From: Mesorhizobium sp. BR1-1-16
GTDB taxonomy: Bacteria; Pseudomonadota; Alphaproteobacteria; Rhizobiales; Kaistiaceae
Reading direction: 5' to 3'
Length of the DNA: 64,000 nucleotides
Assembly (NCBI RefSeq): GCF_020165495.1
Contig: NZ_JAIUIE010000005.1
Span: 124,001 to 188,000, forward strand
The notes beneath the pieces were generated by a model. It was given only the letters and a program-made list of their open reading frames with translations, was not told where the DNA came from and ran no database searches. Below are positions 42,019 to 50,593 of this stretch, in pieces. Numbering within the stretch: the first letter of the stretch is position 1; each line of letters begins with the position of its first letter. Both the position numbers and the translations under genes were made by a program.

Positions 42019-43011
42019 TTACTTCACCTTGGGATTGAGAAGAGCCGCGTTCTTCGGCTCGTCCATATTCGCCTTGGTGATGAGATTGGCGCCGGTATCG
42101 ACATTGGCCTCGACCTTCTCCTTCTTGGAGGCGGCAAGCGCGGTCTTCACGCCGTCATAGCCCATCCGGTAGGGGTCCTGGACGACGAGCGCCGCGATGG
42201 TCCCGTCCTTCAGGAAGCCGACCAGCTTGTCGTCGTTGTCGAAGCCGATCAGCGCGACCTTGTCGGCCACCTTGTTCTCGGCGATCGCCTGGCCCGCGCC
42301 CTGCGCCATGATCAGGTTCGAGGCGAAGATGCCGACGAGGTTCGGATTGGCGGTCAGGAGGTCGGTCGTGATGTTGAGGCCGGTGGTGGCCTGGCCGTCG
42401 GCGACCTTGTCGGCGACCAGCTTCAGCTCGGGATATTTCGCGAGCTCTTCCTTGAAGCCCTTGGCGCGCTGGTCGAGCGAACCGACGCCCGGCAGGGCGG
42501 TGATCATGGCGACGTCGCCGGCTTCCTTGCCGGTCTTCGCCTTGACGGCGGCGGCAAGGCCGCGCGCGGCGACGCGGCCGCCCTCGACATTGTCCGTCGT
42601 AAGGAACGACGTGAAGGCCTTCGAATCGGCGGCGCTATCGATGCCGATGATCGGGACCGACTTGGCGGCTTCGTCGATCGGCTTGCCGAGCGCCTTGAAC
42701 TCGGTCGGCGAGATGACGATCGCGGCCGGCGCGCCGGCGACGGCGTTCTCGAGGATCGTGATCTGGCCGTTGATGTCGGCTTCGGACTGGGCGCCGAGCT
42801 CGGGCACGTTGACGCCGAGATCCTTGCCGGCCGCGCGAGCGCCCGCCAGAACGATCTGCCAGTAGAACGACGTCGTATCCTTGACGATGATCGGGATCGT
42901 CACATCGGCAGCAGCGGCGGGACCCGCCTGCATCAGGCCGGCAGCCACCACAGCCGCGCCGGCCATCAGGCCAAGACCACGGCGGGTGACGCTCTTGTTG
43001 TTGAAAGACAT
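42019..43011 (-). CDS. Ribose-type (CUT2) ABC transporter sugar-binding protein
   Basis: A 330-residue exported binding protein. The signal begins SVTRRGLGLMAGAAVVAAG and ends near GPAAAA; the twin Arg allows Tat or Sec export. A periplasmic-binding fold type 1 follows (IPIIVKDTTSFYWQIVLAGA, VALIGFDNDDKLVGFLKDG). It is the first gene of an operon with ATPase, permease and zinc dehydrogenase, divergent from a GntR regulator. Confidence 0.9.
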   Translation of the reverse strand: MSFNNKSVTRRGLGLMAGAAVVAAGLMQAGPAAAADVTIPIIVKDTTSFYWQIVLAGARAAGKDLGVNVPELGAQSEADINGQITILENAVAGAPAAIVISPTEFKALGKPIDEAAKSVPIIGIDSAADSKAFTSFLTTDNVEGGRVAARGLAAAVKAKTGKEAGDVAMITALPGVGSLDQRAKGFKEELAKYPELKLVADKVADGQATTGLNITTDLLTANPNLVGIFASNLIMAQGAGQAIAENKVADKVALIGFDNDDKLVGFLKDGTIAALVVQDPYRMGYDGVKTALAASKKEKVEANVDTGANLITKANMDEPKNAALLNPKVK

Positions 43012-43083
43012 TGGTTTCCTCTCCCTAGAGCGCGTGCTCCACCCAGGACGTAGTTCAGGACGCGCTCGCCTCTGCTACGTCTT

Positions 43084-43095
43084 TTATCGTTATAA
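43084..43095. promoter_or_regulatory. Imperfect operator near the CUT2 operon start
   Basis: TTATCGTTATAA shares the TTATCG half-site and ATAA end with the perfect palindrome at 43240. It lies 73 bases ahead of the binding-protein start, so it may be a second binding site for the same regulator. Confidence 0.35.
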
Positions 43096-43239
43096 GACTG
43101 CGGCAGCGATCTAAGACATAGACGACGCAGCTTTGCAATACGAGATGATACTCTCCATTCGGGGGAAAATCTGCCGCGAATGCTTTGCAGAGCAACAATT
43201 CGCATCGACGGAATTGTGCGATGCAAAGAGCATCATGCT

Positions 43240-43253
43240 TGTTATCGATAACA
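43240..43253. promoter_or_regulatory. GntR operator candidate, 14-bp perfect palindrome
   Basis: TGTTATCGATAACA is fully self-complementary. It lies in the 327-base divergent region between the CUT2 binding-protein gene and the GntR gene at 43339. That region contains no other supported gene. The adjacent GntR protein is the natural candidate to bind it. Confidence 0.55.
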
Positions 43254-43338
43254 GACCAGATATGTTCGCCCGAACCCGGGCGGCTGTCCCTCGGTGCCTT
43301 TCGCCACGATACGACCGTGGCCGCATTCATGGTTGCCG

Positions 43339-44247
43339 ATGAGCAAGCGCGATACCGTCTTCAAGGAGGCCTACAACGCCAGCCTCGGCATGCTGGAGGT
43401 CGGCGCCGTTCTTCCCTCCGAGGCCGAGCTCGCTCGCCGCCTTGGCATCAGCCGCACCACCGTGCGCTCGATCCTCGACGCGCAGGCCGCGGCCGGGCTG
43501 ATCGCGTGGAACCAGCGTCACAAGGAGGTGCTGCGACCGCCGGAGCCGGACGACTATTTTCCCGCCGACGAGACCGACACCGTGTCCTCGATGGTCGAGC
43601 GCGCCTTCATGCGCCGCGTGCTCTCGGCCGATGCGCAGCCGGGCAGCCAGTTCAATGAATCGGACTTTGCGCGGGAGGTCGGCGTCAGCACATCGGCGGT
43701 GCGCGAATTCCTCATGCGTTTCAGCCGCTTTGGTCTCATCGAGAAGCAGCGCAATCGCCACTGGGTGCTGAACGGCTTTACCGAGGCCTTCGCGCTCGAA
43801 TTGTTCGAGGTGCGCGAGATGTTCGAGCTGCGCTCGGCGCGCGCCTTCGTGCGGCTGCCGCGCGACAACCCGGCCTGGTCGGCCCTTGATGCCATCGAGG
43901 CTGAGCACAGGGCCTTTCTCGGTCAGCCGGGCGCCCGGATGCGCGCCTTTCCGGACCTCGACGACCGCTTCCACCGGCTGATCCACAGCGCGTCGCACAA
44001 CCGCTTCATCACGGACTTCTATGACGTCATCTCGCTGATCTTCCATTTCCATTATCAATGGAGCAAGGCGGACGAGATCGACCGCAACGCAACCGCGCTC
44101 CGGGAGCATCTCGACTATATCGGCGGGCTCCGCTCGGGCCATGAACTGGATGCCGAATTCTACTGCCGCAAGCATCTCGCCTCCGCCCGCCTGACCCTCC
44201 TGCGCGCCATCAAGAGCCCGCATGTTCCGCCGCCGGACGGAACCTGA
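43339..44247 (+). CDS. GntR/FCD regulator with two tandem winged-helix domains
   Basis: A 302-residue regulator. A first winged helix spans about 24-58 (LPSEAELARRLGISRTTVRS). A second spans about 101-137 (QFNESDFAREVGVSTSAVRE). An FCD effector domain from about 155 has likely metal ligands around Asp206/His212, His257 and His279. Most FCD proteins have one winged helix and about 230 residues. ATG 43339 was chosen because the domain pattern begins there; an ATG at 43294 lacks a ribosome site. It is divergent from the CUT2 importer and probably controls it. Confidence 0.87.
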   Translation: MSKRDTVFKEAYNASLGMLEVGAVLPSEAELARRLGISRTTVRSILDAQAAAGLIAWNQRHKEVLRPPEPDDYFPADETDTVSSMVERAFMRRVLSADAQPGSQFNESDFAREVGVSTSAVREFLMRFSRFGLIEKQRNRHWVLNGFTEAFALELFEVREMFELRSARAFVRLPRDNPAWSALDAIEAEHRAFLGQPGARMRAFPDLDDRFHRLIHSASHNRFITDFYDVISLIFHFHYQWSKADEIDRNATALREHLDYIGGLRSGHELDAEFYCRKHLASARLTLLRAIKSPHVPPPDGT

Positions 44248-44361
44248 GAGCCGTTGCGGCCGAACCGCTGCCGGAACGATCAACGCGCGGTCTGGCGAAG
44301 CCGTCGTTTTCCTCACCATCCGGCATCGCCGTCCATGCCCACCCCAAGCGCCGCAGGATTA

Positions 44362-44390
44362 TTGATATACTAATCGACATTTTGATGTCG
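44362..44390. promoter_or_regulatory. Candidate operator region of the second GntR gene
   Basis: TTGATATACTAA (44362-44373) matches the TTGATATATCAA operator at 10 of 12 positions. CGACAT (44375-44380) and ATGTCG (44385-44390) form an inverted repeat with a TTTG centre just beside it. Both lie in an AT-rich patch about 95-120 bases before the GntR gene at 44483. An autoregulatory site is likely, but which element matters is unclear. Confidence 0.4.
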
Positions 44391-44482
44391 TTTCGTCATG
44401 TTGCCGAAGGCGCGCGCTCTGGCTATTCGTCGGAAACCGCACGGATGATCGCGCGGGAGGCGCAGCGAGGGGATGACGGGAC

Positions 44483-45169
44483 ATGGCGCAGGCGGGGCTG
44501 ACGCTGATGAAGACGCGCTCGACAGCCCAGAGCGTCTATGAGCTGCTACGCGGCGAAATCATCATGAATGCCTTGAAGCCGGAGGAGGCGATCCGCGAGA
44601 GCGCCATCGCCGAGCGCCTCGGCGTGTCGCGGACCCCTGTGCGCGAGGCGCTGCTTCGCCTCGCCGATCTCGGCCTCGTCGATATCTTTCCGCAGAGCGG
44701 CACGCGCGTCGCACCGATCCGCATGGGCAAGGTCCGCGCGGCCCAGCTGATCCGCGAGGCCGTGGAGGTGGAAGTCGTCGGTCGGGCTGCCGGAGCCGCC
44801 ACCGCCGCCGACATCAGCCGCCTCGACATCATCATCGACGACCAGATCAGGGCGAGCGAACGCGGCGACATGCGCCGCCTGTTCGAACTCGACGAGGATT
44901 TCCATCGCGCGATCTTCACGATTGCCGGTTGCCTCGATGCCGCGGATGAACTTGAGGACGTCAAGCTGCATCTCGACCGTCTGCGCTATCTCTCGGTCGA
45001 CTGGCCGCGCAGCGCCAGCCACATCGTCGCCGAGCACCGCATGATCCGCGACGCCATCGCGGCAGGCGACGCAGCCGCGGCGGCGGCTGCGATGCGCACG
45101 CATCTTCGCGCCATCCTGGTGCCGCTCGACCTGATGTCGCGGCGCGCCGAGGCTGCCGTCGCTGGCTGA
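44483..45169 (+). CDS. GntR-family transcriptional regulator, FCD subfamily
   Basis: A 228-residue regulator with a canonical winged helix (IRESAIAERLGVSRTPVREALLRLADLGLV) and an FCD domain (DEDFHRAIF, then EHRMIRDAI and MRTHL). It is followed 23 bases later by an SDR dehydrogenase gene on the same strand, an arrangement in which the regulator often responds to the enzyme's substrate or product. It is not closely related to the pair at 565 and 4588. Confidence 0.9.
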   Translation: MAQAGLTLMKTRSTAQSVYELLRGEIIMNALKPEEAIRESAIAERLGVSRTPVREALLRLADLGLVDIFPQSGTRVAPIRMGKVRAAQLIREAVEVEVVGRAAGAATAADISRLDIIIDDQIRASERGDMRRLFELDEDFHRAIFTIAGCLDAADELEDVKLHLDRLRYLSVDWPRSASHIVAEHRMIRDAIAAGDAAAAAAAMRTHLRAILVPLDLMSRRAEAAVAG

Positions 45170-45192
45170 AGACATTTGGGAGAAGAAACGAC

Positions 45193-45987
45193 ATGACGAC
45201 CAAGGGCGAGTTTGACGGCAAGGTGGCGCTGGTGACCGGCGCAGCGATGGGCATCGGCGGAGCCGTCGCCGAACTCCTCGCCGCGCGTGGCGCCAGCCTC
45301 GTGCTCGTCGATCGCGACGCCAAGGCCCTCGCCGCCATGGCCGAGCGAACCGGGGGCGAGGCCGTGGCCGGTAACATCGCCGATCGCGCGACGCTCGAAG
45401 CCGCGATCGACCGCGTCCGCAGCCGCTTCGGCCGCCTCGATGTTCTTTCGAACAATGCCGGCATCCAGCGCTACGGTACGCTCGAGACGACGACCGAGGC
45501 GATCTGGGACGAAGTGTTCGACATCAACCTGAAGGCGATCTTCCGGCTGTCGGCCCTCGCCATTCCGCTGCTGCGCGAGTCGCGGGGCGCGATCGTCAAC
45601 ATGGCCTCGGTGCAGGGCCTCGCCTCGCAGGCGAATGTCGTCGCCTACACCGCCGCCAAGCATGCGCTGATCGGACTGACGCGCGCAGCGGCCGTGGACC
45701 ATGCGCCGGAAGGCATCCGCGTCAATGCCGTCGCACCGGGCTCGGTCGATACGCCGATGCTGCGCGCCACCATTGCCATGGCGGACGATCCGGCCGCCCT
45801 CAATGCCGCCATCGACGGCATGCATCCGCTCGGTCGTCGCGCCGCCGCCAGCGAAATCGCCGAGGTCGTCGCCTTCCTGGCCTCGGACCGCGCGTCCTTC
45901 GTGACCGGCGCCGTCTATGTCGCCGATGGCGGCTTGACCATCCCCCTCGGCGGTGCGCCGAAGCCTGCCGAGACGTCGCGCGGGTAA
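45193..45987 (+). CDS. Short-chain dehydrogenase/reductase, sugar-type
   Basis: A 264-residue classical SDR: nucleotide motif TGAAMGIGG near residues 15-23, NNAG, catalytic Ser in NMASVQG, YTAAK and C-terminal YVADGG. Relatives include aldose and 2-keto-3-deoxy-sugar-acid dehydrogenases. It follows a GntR regulator with a GGGAGAAG site before ATG 45193. A strong hairpin follows. The likely role is oxidation of an imported sugar or its derivative. Confidence 0.88.
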   Translation: MTTKGEFDGKVALVTGAAMGIGGAVAELLAARGASLVLVDRDAKALAAMAERTGGEAVAGNIADRATLEAAIDRVRSRFGRLDVLSNNAGIQRYGTLETTTEAIWDEVFDINLKAIFRLSALAIPLLRESRGAIVNMASVQGLASQANVVAYTAAKHALIGLTRAAAVDHAPEGIRVNAVAPGSVDTPMLRATIAMADDPAALNAAIDGMHPLGRRAAASEIAEVVAFLASDRASFVTGAVYVADGGLTIPLGGAPKPAETSRG

Positions 45988-46002
45988 GACACTGCGAATC
46001 AT

Positions 46003-46039
46003 ACCAAGCCGGCTTCCGGAAATCCGAATCCGGCTTGGT
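46003..46039 (+). terminator. Hairpin terminator after the SDR gene
   Basis: ACCAAGCCGG (46003-46012) pairs with CCGGCTTGGT (46030-46039); the 17-base loop contains a smaller TTCCGGAA palindrome, and TTTG follows the stem. It lies 16 bases after the stop codon. Confidence 0.65.
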
Positions 46040-46173
46040 TTGACTGCGCCCGCCAATGGTCTCCGCCGGTGAATGGACGGCGACCATGGTTAACCCAGCC
46101 TTAAGCGACAGCGCCGCAAGCTCGTGGTCGGAGTGGCCACCCGGCCGCATGCGAGCGAATCTGAGGGCGGTCT

Positions 46174-49100
46174 GTGACGAAACTGGCGCGGCATGGCAAA
46201 GCGAGCCTTCGGCGCGCCGCGTTGAAGGCATGGCCCGCGGCCGGCGCCCTATTGGCCACCGCGGCTGCGCCTATGCTCGCGCAGGGCCAAACGATCTGGA
46301 CGCAGCCTGGGGCCGGCAACTGGACGACGTCGTCCAACTGGTCGCCGGAAACGGTTCCCGAGGCGACGACCGACGTCACGATCGACAATGGCGGCGAGGC
46401 GCAGGTTACCTTCGCCGGAGCAATGGCGGCCGGGCTGATCGTGGGTGGCGCGGCAGGATCGTCGGGCACGCTCACCATTACCTCCGGCGGCACCCTCGCC
46501 ACCGCATCATCGACGCCCGTCATCATCGGCCAGAATGGCACCGGCACGGTCACGGTCACACGCAGCGGCTCGGCCTGGACCAATGAAGGCAGCCTCATCG
46601 TCGGCGACGCGGCCGGTTCTGCAGGCAGCGTCACCGTCGACATGGGCGCCACGGTTTCGACGGGCACCGCGGCCGGTACGACGACGATTTTCGCCAATCA
46701 GGCAGGTTCCATCGGCGGTCTTTCCGTCGATGGCAGCGGATCGATCTTCGCGACCGGCAACACGCTGATCGCAGGCAATGGCGGCAGCGCGAGCGTGCGG
46801 GTCTCCAGCGGTGGAACCCTCACCGATATCGACGCAGTGCTCGGCGCATCGGCCGGCGGCTCCGCGGTTGCCGTGGTGACGGGGCTCGGCTCGTCCTGGC
46901 AGACGGCCGGAACCTTAACGCTCGGCGGCGCCGGCAATGCCAGCCTGACGGTCGAGGCCGCAGCGACGACCGATGCCACCGCTCTCACCGCTGGCGCGGA
47001 GGCGGGCGGCAGCGGCACGATTAAGGTTTCCGGCAACGGCTCGGCCGTGAATGTCGATGACGAGCTCACGCTCGGCGCGAGCGGCACCGGCGAACTGACC
47101 GTCGAGAGCGGCGGCGCCGTCACCGCCGATGCCGTGACACTGGGAGCGGGCGCCACCGGCGCGGGCAGCGCCAAGATCACCGGCGCGGGTTCCAGCCTCA
47201 CCGCGACGAGCGAACTGACGCTCGGCGCTTCCGGCACCGGCAGCCTCACCGTTGAGGCTGGCGGCGAAGCCACTGCTGCCTCAATGACGCTCGGGGCCGA
47301 AACGACCGGCTCTGGAGCCCTGACCGTGACCGGCGAGGGTTCGACCGTTGCTGCGGACGCGGTCACCATCGGCGGATCGGGCATTGGCTCGGCAACGATC
47401 GAGGCCGGTGGCGCCTTGGTGAGCGGCGAGGCGACGCTGGGCGCCAACACGGGCGGCAGCGGCGCCGTCACCGTCAACGGCACCGGATCGACCTGGACGA
47501 CCTCTGGCGAACTCACCATCGGCGCCGACGGCAGCGGCAGCCTGACCGTTGTTGGCGCCGGCACGGCCACGAGCGCGACGATGACGCTCGGGAGCGGCAC
47601 CGGGGGGAGCGGTGCGCTCGCCGTCTCGGGCAGCGGCTCCGACAGCACCACCTCCGGCATCCTCACCGTCGGCGCGGCCGGTGCCGGCAGCGCCAACATC
47701 TCGCTTGGCGCCAGCCTTTCGGCGGGATCGGTTGTCATCGGCAGCGAGGCCGGCGGATCCGGCAGCGTGCTCATCACCGATAACGGCTCCGCGCTCGATG
47801 CAGGCGCAAGTCTGACGGTCGGCGATGCCGGCTCCGGCACGCTGACACTCGCTAATGGCGGCACGGCTGTCGCGGAGACTGCCAGCATCGGCGCGTCGGC
47901 AACCGGCACCGGCGACGTCACCATCACCAATCTCGGCTCGACCCTTGCCATCGACGGTGCGATCACGGTGGGGGCCGCGGGCAGCGGCACGCTCGCTATC
48001 CTCTCGTCCGGCACCATGACGAGCGGCGACGCCACGCTTGGCGCCGAAGCTGGCGGAAGCGGTCTCGCCACGGTCACCGGCGCCGGATCGGATTGGTCCG
48101 CAGGCGCGATGACAATCGGCGGCCTCGGTGACGGCACGCTGCAGGTGACGGCCGCCGGGACGCTCGAAAGCGGCGCTGCCGTCATCGGCGCCTCTGCCGG
48201 CGGGCAAGGCACCGTCACGGTCGACGGTGACGGCTCGGTCTGGACAACGACCGGCGATCTCGTCATCGGCGCGAGCGGCACCGGCAACCTCCTCATCAAT
48301 GCGGGCGGCACGGTCAGCGTCCAGGACGGCGGCGGCGCCGTCACGCTCGCAGCCAATGCCGGCAGCACCGGTGTCCTGCAGATCGGCACCGGCGCCGGAG
48401 CAGGGACACTCGACGCGGCGTCGATCACGGGTGGCGACGGCACCGCGCTCGTCGTCTTCGACCATGGCGAGGCCGGCTACACCTTCGCGCCGCTGATTGC
48501 CGGTTCGGCGGCCGTGTCGCTGATCGGCTCCGGCACGACGATCTTCACAGCCGCGAACACCTATGACGGCACGACCACGGTCGATGCCGGCACGCTTCAG
48601 GCTGGAGGCACCGATGTCCTCAGCCCGTCCTCGGCGCTCTCGGTTGCCAGCGGCGCGACGCTGGACCTGGCCGGCTACAGCCAGGTCGTGTCGAACCTCG
48701 CCAATTCCGGGACGGTGACGACCGCCGGCAGCGTGGCCGGCACGACGCTGACCGTCAGCGGCGACTATGTCGGCACGAACGGCGCATTGGTGCTCGGCGC
48801 GGTTCTCGGCGGCGATGGGGCAAGCACCGATCGGCTGGCGGTCGCGGGCGATGTCTCGGGCACCACCCGGCTTGCGATCATCAATCTCGGCGGCACGGGC
48901 GCACAGACCACCGGCGACGGCATCGAACTGGTCAGCGTCGGCGGCGCCTCCGCTTCCGATGCGTTTTCAACCGGGCGCATCATTGTCGGGGCCTATGACT
49001 ATCGGCTCTATCAAGGTGGCGCGGCCGAAAACGACGGCAACTGGTATCTCCGCAGCGATCTATCGCTGGCCGCGCAGACCTATGCGGCCATGCCGGCCAC

Positions 49101-50028
49101 GCTGGTCAATTATGCGCTGTCCAGCATCGGCAATTATCGCCAGCGCACCGGCGCCTGGAGCTACGGCCCCATCGGTTCCTCCGGCGACGCCTGGATGCGC
49201 GGCGCCGGCAACTGGCGCAGCGCGTCGCCAGATGGCGCCTCGCCCTATGACCAGGGCCTGCAGTTCGGCCAAGCCGGATTCTCGGCCGAGCTTCCAGCGG
49301 CCCTTCAGGCGCCGGGCGAACTCAGCGCCGGACTGATGGCGACCTTCGGCCGTTCGTCAACGACGGTGACGGAAGCGACGCACGGGGTTGCGGGGTCCGG
49401 GTCGATCGACACCAATGCCTGGGGTATCGGCGGCAATCTGACCTGGACCGGTTCGGGACCGGGCTATGACGGGCTCTATGCCGACGCCGTCGGTCAGCTC
49501 ACCTGGTATGACGCCGATATCGGCATCAGTGACGGCGGCGGTTCTTCCGGCAATGGCGCGTTCGGCGGCGCCATCAGCCTCGAAGTCGGCAAATGGATAG
49601 AGATTTCCAAAGGCTGGGCCATCGTGCCACAGGGCCAGCTCGTCTACGCGGTCGCGAGCGGAGACGCCTTCACCGATGGCGACGGCACGCGGGTCGACAA
49701 TCTCACCGGCAACAGCCTTGTCGGCCGCGCTGGCCTTCGGCTCGAACATGGCGGCGTCCTTGGCGGCGGCGTGACCGACACGATGCGTCTCAATGCCTAT
49801 CTGCTCGCCAACCTCGCTTATGCCTTCACAGGCAATTTCAGCGTCGATGTCGGCGGCACGCCGATGGACGCCGATCAGGCCGCTCTGATGGGCGAGCTTG
49901 GTCTCGGCGCCACGCTGCAGATGACCGCCGGCGCCGCCCTCTATGGCGAGGCGAGCTACGCCGCCGCCGCATCGGGTGGCAGCGATCAGCGCTGGTCGGG
50001 CAATTTCGGCGTCCGCATGGACTGGTAA
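46174..50028 (+). CDS. Autotransporter (type Va) with repetitive passenger domain
   Basis: A 1284-residue outer-membrane/surface protein. A signal peptide (basic start, then WPAAGALLATAAAPMLAQG) is followed by a Gly/Thr/Ser-rich beta-helical passenger (about 40-990). Ten tandem 50-residue repeats lie at about 222-724, with an autotransporter-associated strand repeat (TIFTAANTYDGTTTVDAGTL) near 790. The C-terminal about 275 residues are a beta-barrel ending in FGVRMDW. It starts with GTG 46174 behind GAGGGCGG. The passenger is almost free of Cys and charged residues, as in adhesins. No cleavage or enzymatic motif was recognised. Confidence 0.88.
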   Translation: MTKLARHGKASLRRAALKAWPAAGALLATAAAPMLAQGQTIWTQPGAGNWTTSSNWSPETVPEATTDVTIDNGGEAQVTFAGAMAAGLIVGGAAGSSGTLTITSGGTLATASSTPVIIGQNGTGTVTVTRSGSAWTNEGSLIVGDAAGSAGSVTVDMGATVSTGTAAGTTTIFANQAGSIGGLSVDGSGSIFATGNTLIAGNGGSASVRVSSGGTLTDIDAVLGASAGGSAVAVVTGLGSSWQTAGTLTLGGAGNASLTVEAAATTDATALTAGAEAGGSGTIKVSGNGSAVNVDDELTLGASGTGELTVESGGAVTADAVTLGAGATGAGSAKITGAGSSLTATSELTLGASGTGSLTVEAGGEATAASMTLGAETTGSGALTVTGEGSTVAADAVTIGGSGIGSATIEAGGALVSGEATLGANTGGSGAVTVNGTGSTWTTSGELTIGADGSGSLTVVGAGTATSATMTLGSGTGGSGALAVSGSGSDSTTSGILTVGAAGAGSANISLGASLSAGSVVIGSEAGGSGSVLITDNGSALDAGASLTVGDAGSGTLTLANGGTAVAETASIGASATGTGDVTITNLGSTLAIDGAITVGAAGSGTLAILSSGTMTSGDATLGAEAGGSGLATVTGAGSDWSAGAMTIGGLGDGTLQVTAAGTLESGAAVIGASAGGQGTVTVDGDGSVWTTTGDLVIGASGTGNLLINAGGTVSVQDGGGAVTLAANAGSTGVLQIGTGAGAGTLDAASITGGDGTALVVFDHGEAGYTFAPLIAGSAAVSLIGSGTTIFTAANTYDGTTTVDAGTLQAGGTDVLSPSSALSVASGATLDLAGYSQVVSNLANSGTVTTAGSVAGTTLTVSGDYVGTNGALVLGAVLGGDGASTDRLAVAGDVSGTTRLAIINLGGTGAQTTGDGIELVSVGGASASDAFSTGRIIVGAYDYRLYQGGAAENDGNWYLRSDLSLAAQTYAAMPATLVNYALSSIGNYRQRTGAWSYGPIGSSGDAWMRGAGNWRSASPDGASPYDQGLQFGQAGFSAELPAALQAPGELSAGLMATFGRSSTTVTEATHGVAGSGSIDTNAWGIGGNLTWTGSGPGYDGLYADAVGQLTWYDADIGISDGGGSSGNGAFGGAISLEVGKWIEISKGWAIVPQGQLVYAVASGDAFTDGDGTRVDNLTGNSLVGRAGLRLEHGGVLGGGVTDTMRLNAYLLANLAYAFTGNFSVDVGGTPMDADQAALMGELGLGATLQMTAGAALYGEASYAAAASGGSDQRWSGNFGVRMDW
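46837..48345 (+). repeat. About ten tandem 150-base repeats inside the autotransporter gene
   Basis: Units of 49-51 codons follow the pattern LGAxxGGSGxVTVxGxGS, about eight variable residues, then LTxGASGTGSLTVxxGG. Starts such as TLGAGATG, TLGAETTG, TLGANTGG and TLGSGTGG follow one another. Each unit contains two similar halves, so it would build two rungs or more of a beta-helix. DNA copies are diverged, so the array is old. Confidence 0.75.
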
Positions 50029-50090
50029 TCCGTCGCTCCGCAGCAGGGGCTCGGCTATAGTCCTCGCGCGAAGAGCAGGGAGAGCGTTCC

Positions 50091-50585
50091 ATGGCGAAGG
50101 TGAAGGCAGTTCTTGGCACGGCGAACTATGCCGTCTCAATCGAGGCCGGACCGCATGCGCTCTCCGCCGACGAGCCGTCCGAGCGCGGCGGCCACGGCAC
50201 GGGTCCGGGTCCCTACGACCTCGTGCTTGCCGGCCTTGCCGCCTGCACGGTCATCACGCTGCGCATGTATGCCGAACGCAAGGGCTGGGAGCTCGGCTCC
50301 ATTCATGCCGAGCTCACGCACAGCAAGATCGACAAGCGCTCGCATATCGTCCGGACGCTTTCCTTCGAGGGCATGCCGACCGAAGAACAGGTCGCTCGCC
50401 TCCTCGAGATCGCCGGGAAGACGCCGGTGACGCTGACGCTCAAGGAAGGCGCCGAGATCGTCACGCATATCGCGCCTGCGCATCACGCCGAAACGCCAGC
50501 CGAACTCGACGAGCGCCTCGACGAAGCGCTCGAAGAGAGCTTCCCGGCCAGCGATCCGCCGAGCGTTTCGCCCGGCGAAGGCTGA
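50091..50585 (+). CDS. OsmC-family protein with only one of the two usual cysteines
   Basis: A 164-residue OsmC/Ohr-fold protein, usually a thiol-dependent peroxidase. GGHGTGPGPYDLVLAGLAAC gives Cys52, the first catalytic cysteine. The second site, normally CPV, reads KTPVTLTL with Thr111. The acidic C-terminal tail (ELDERLDEALEESFPASDPP) is an extra of about 30 residues. It may act by another mechanism or bind ligands only. ATG 50091 follows GGGAGAG. Confidence 0.85.
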   Translation: MAKVKAVLGTANYAVSIEAGPHALSADEPSERGGHGTGPGPYDLVLAGLAACTVITLRMYAERKGWELGSIHAELTHSKIDKRSHIVRTLSFEGMPTEEQVARLLEIAGKTPVTLTLKEGAEIVTHIAPAHHAETPAELDERLDEALEESFPASDPPSVSPGEG

Positions 50586-50593
50586 TCAGCCGG

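Noticed and set aside
46837-48345. Regularly spaced repeats considered as a CRISPR or satellite array
   Set aside because: Units are about 150 bases, in frame, diverged at DNA level and conserved at protein level, so they are coding repeats.
46698-48443. A 581-codon Pro/Ala/Val-rich antisense frame opposite the autotransporter
   Set aside because: The repetitive passenger DNA keeps several frames open. Only the sense frame has a signal peptide and beta-barrel.
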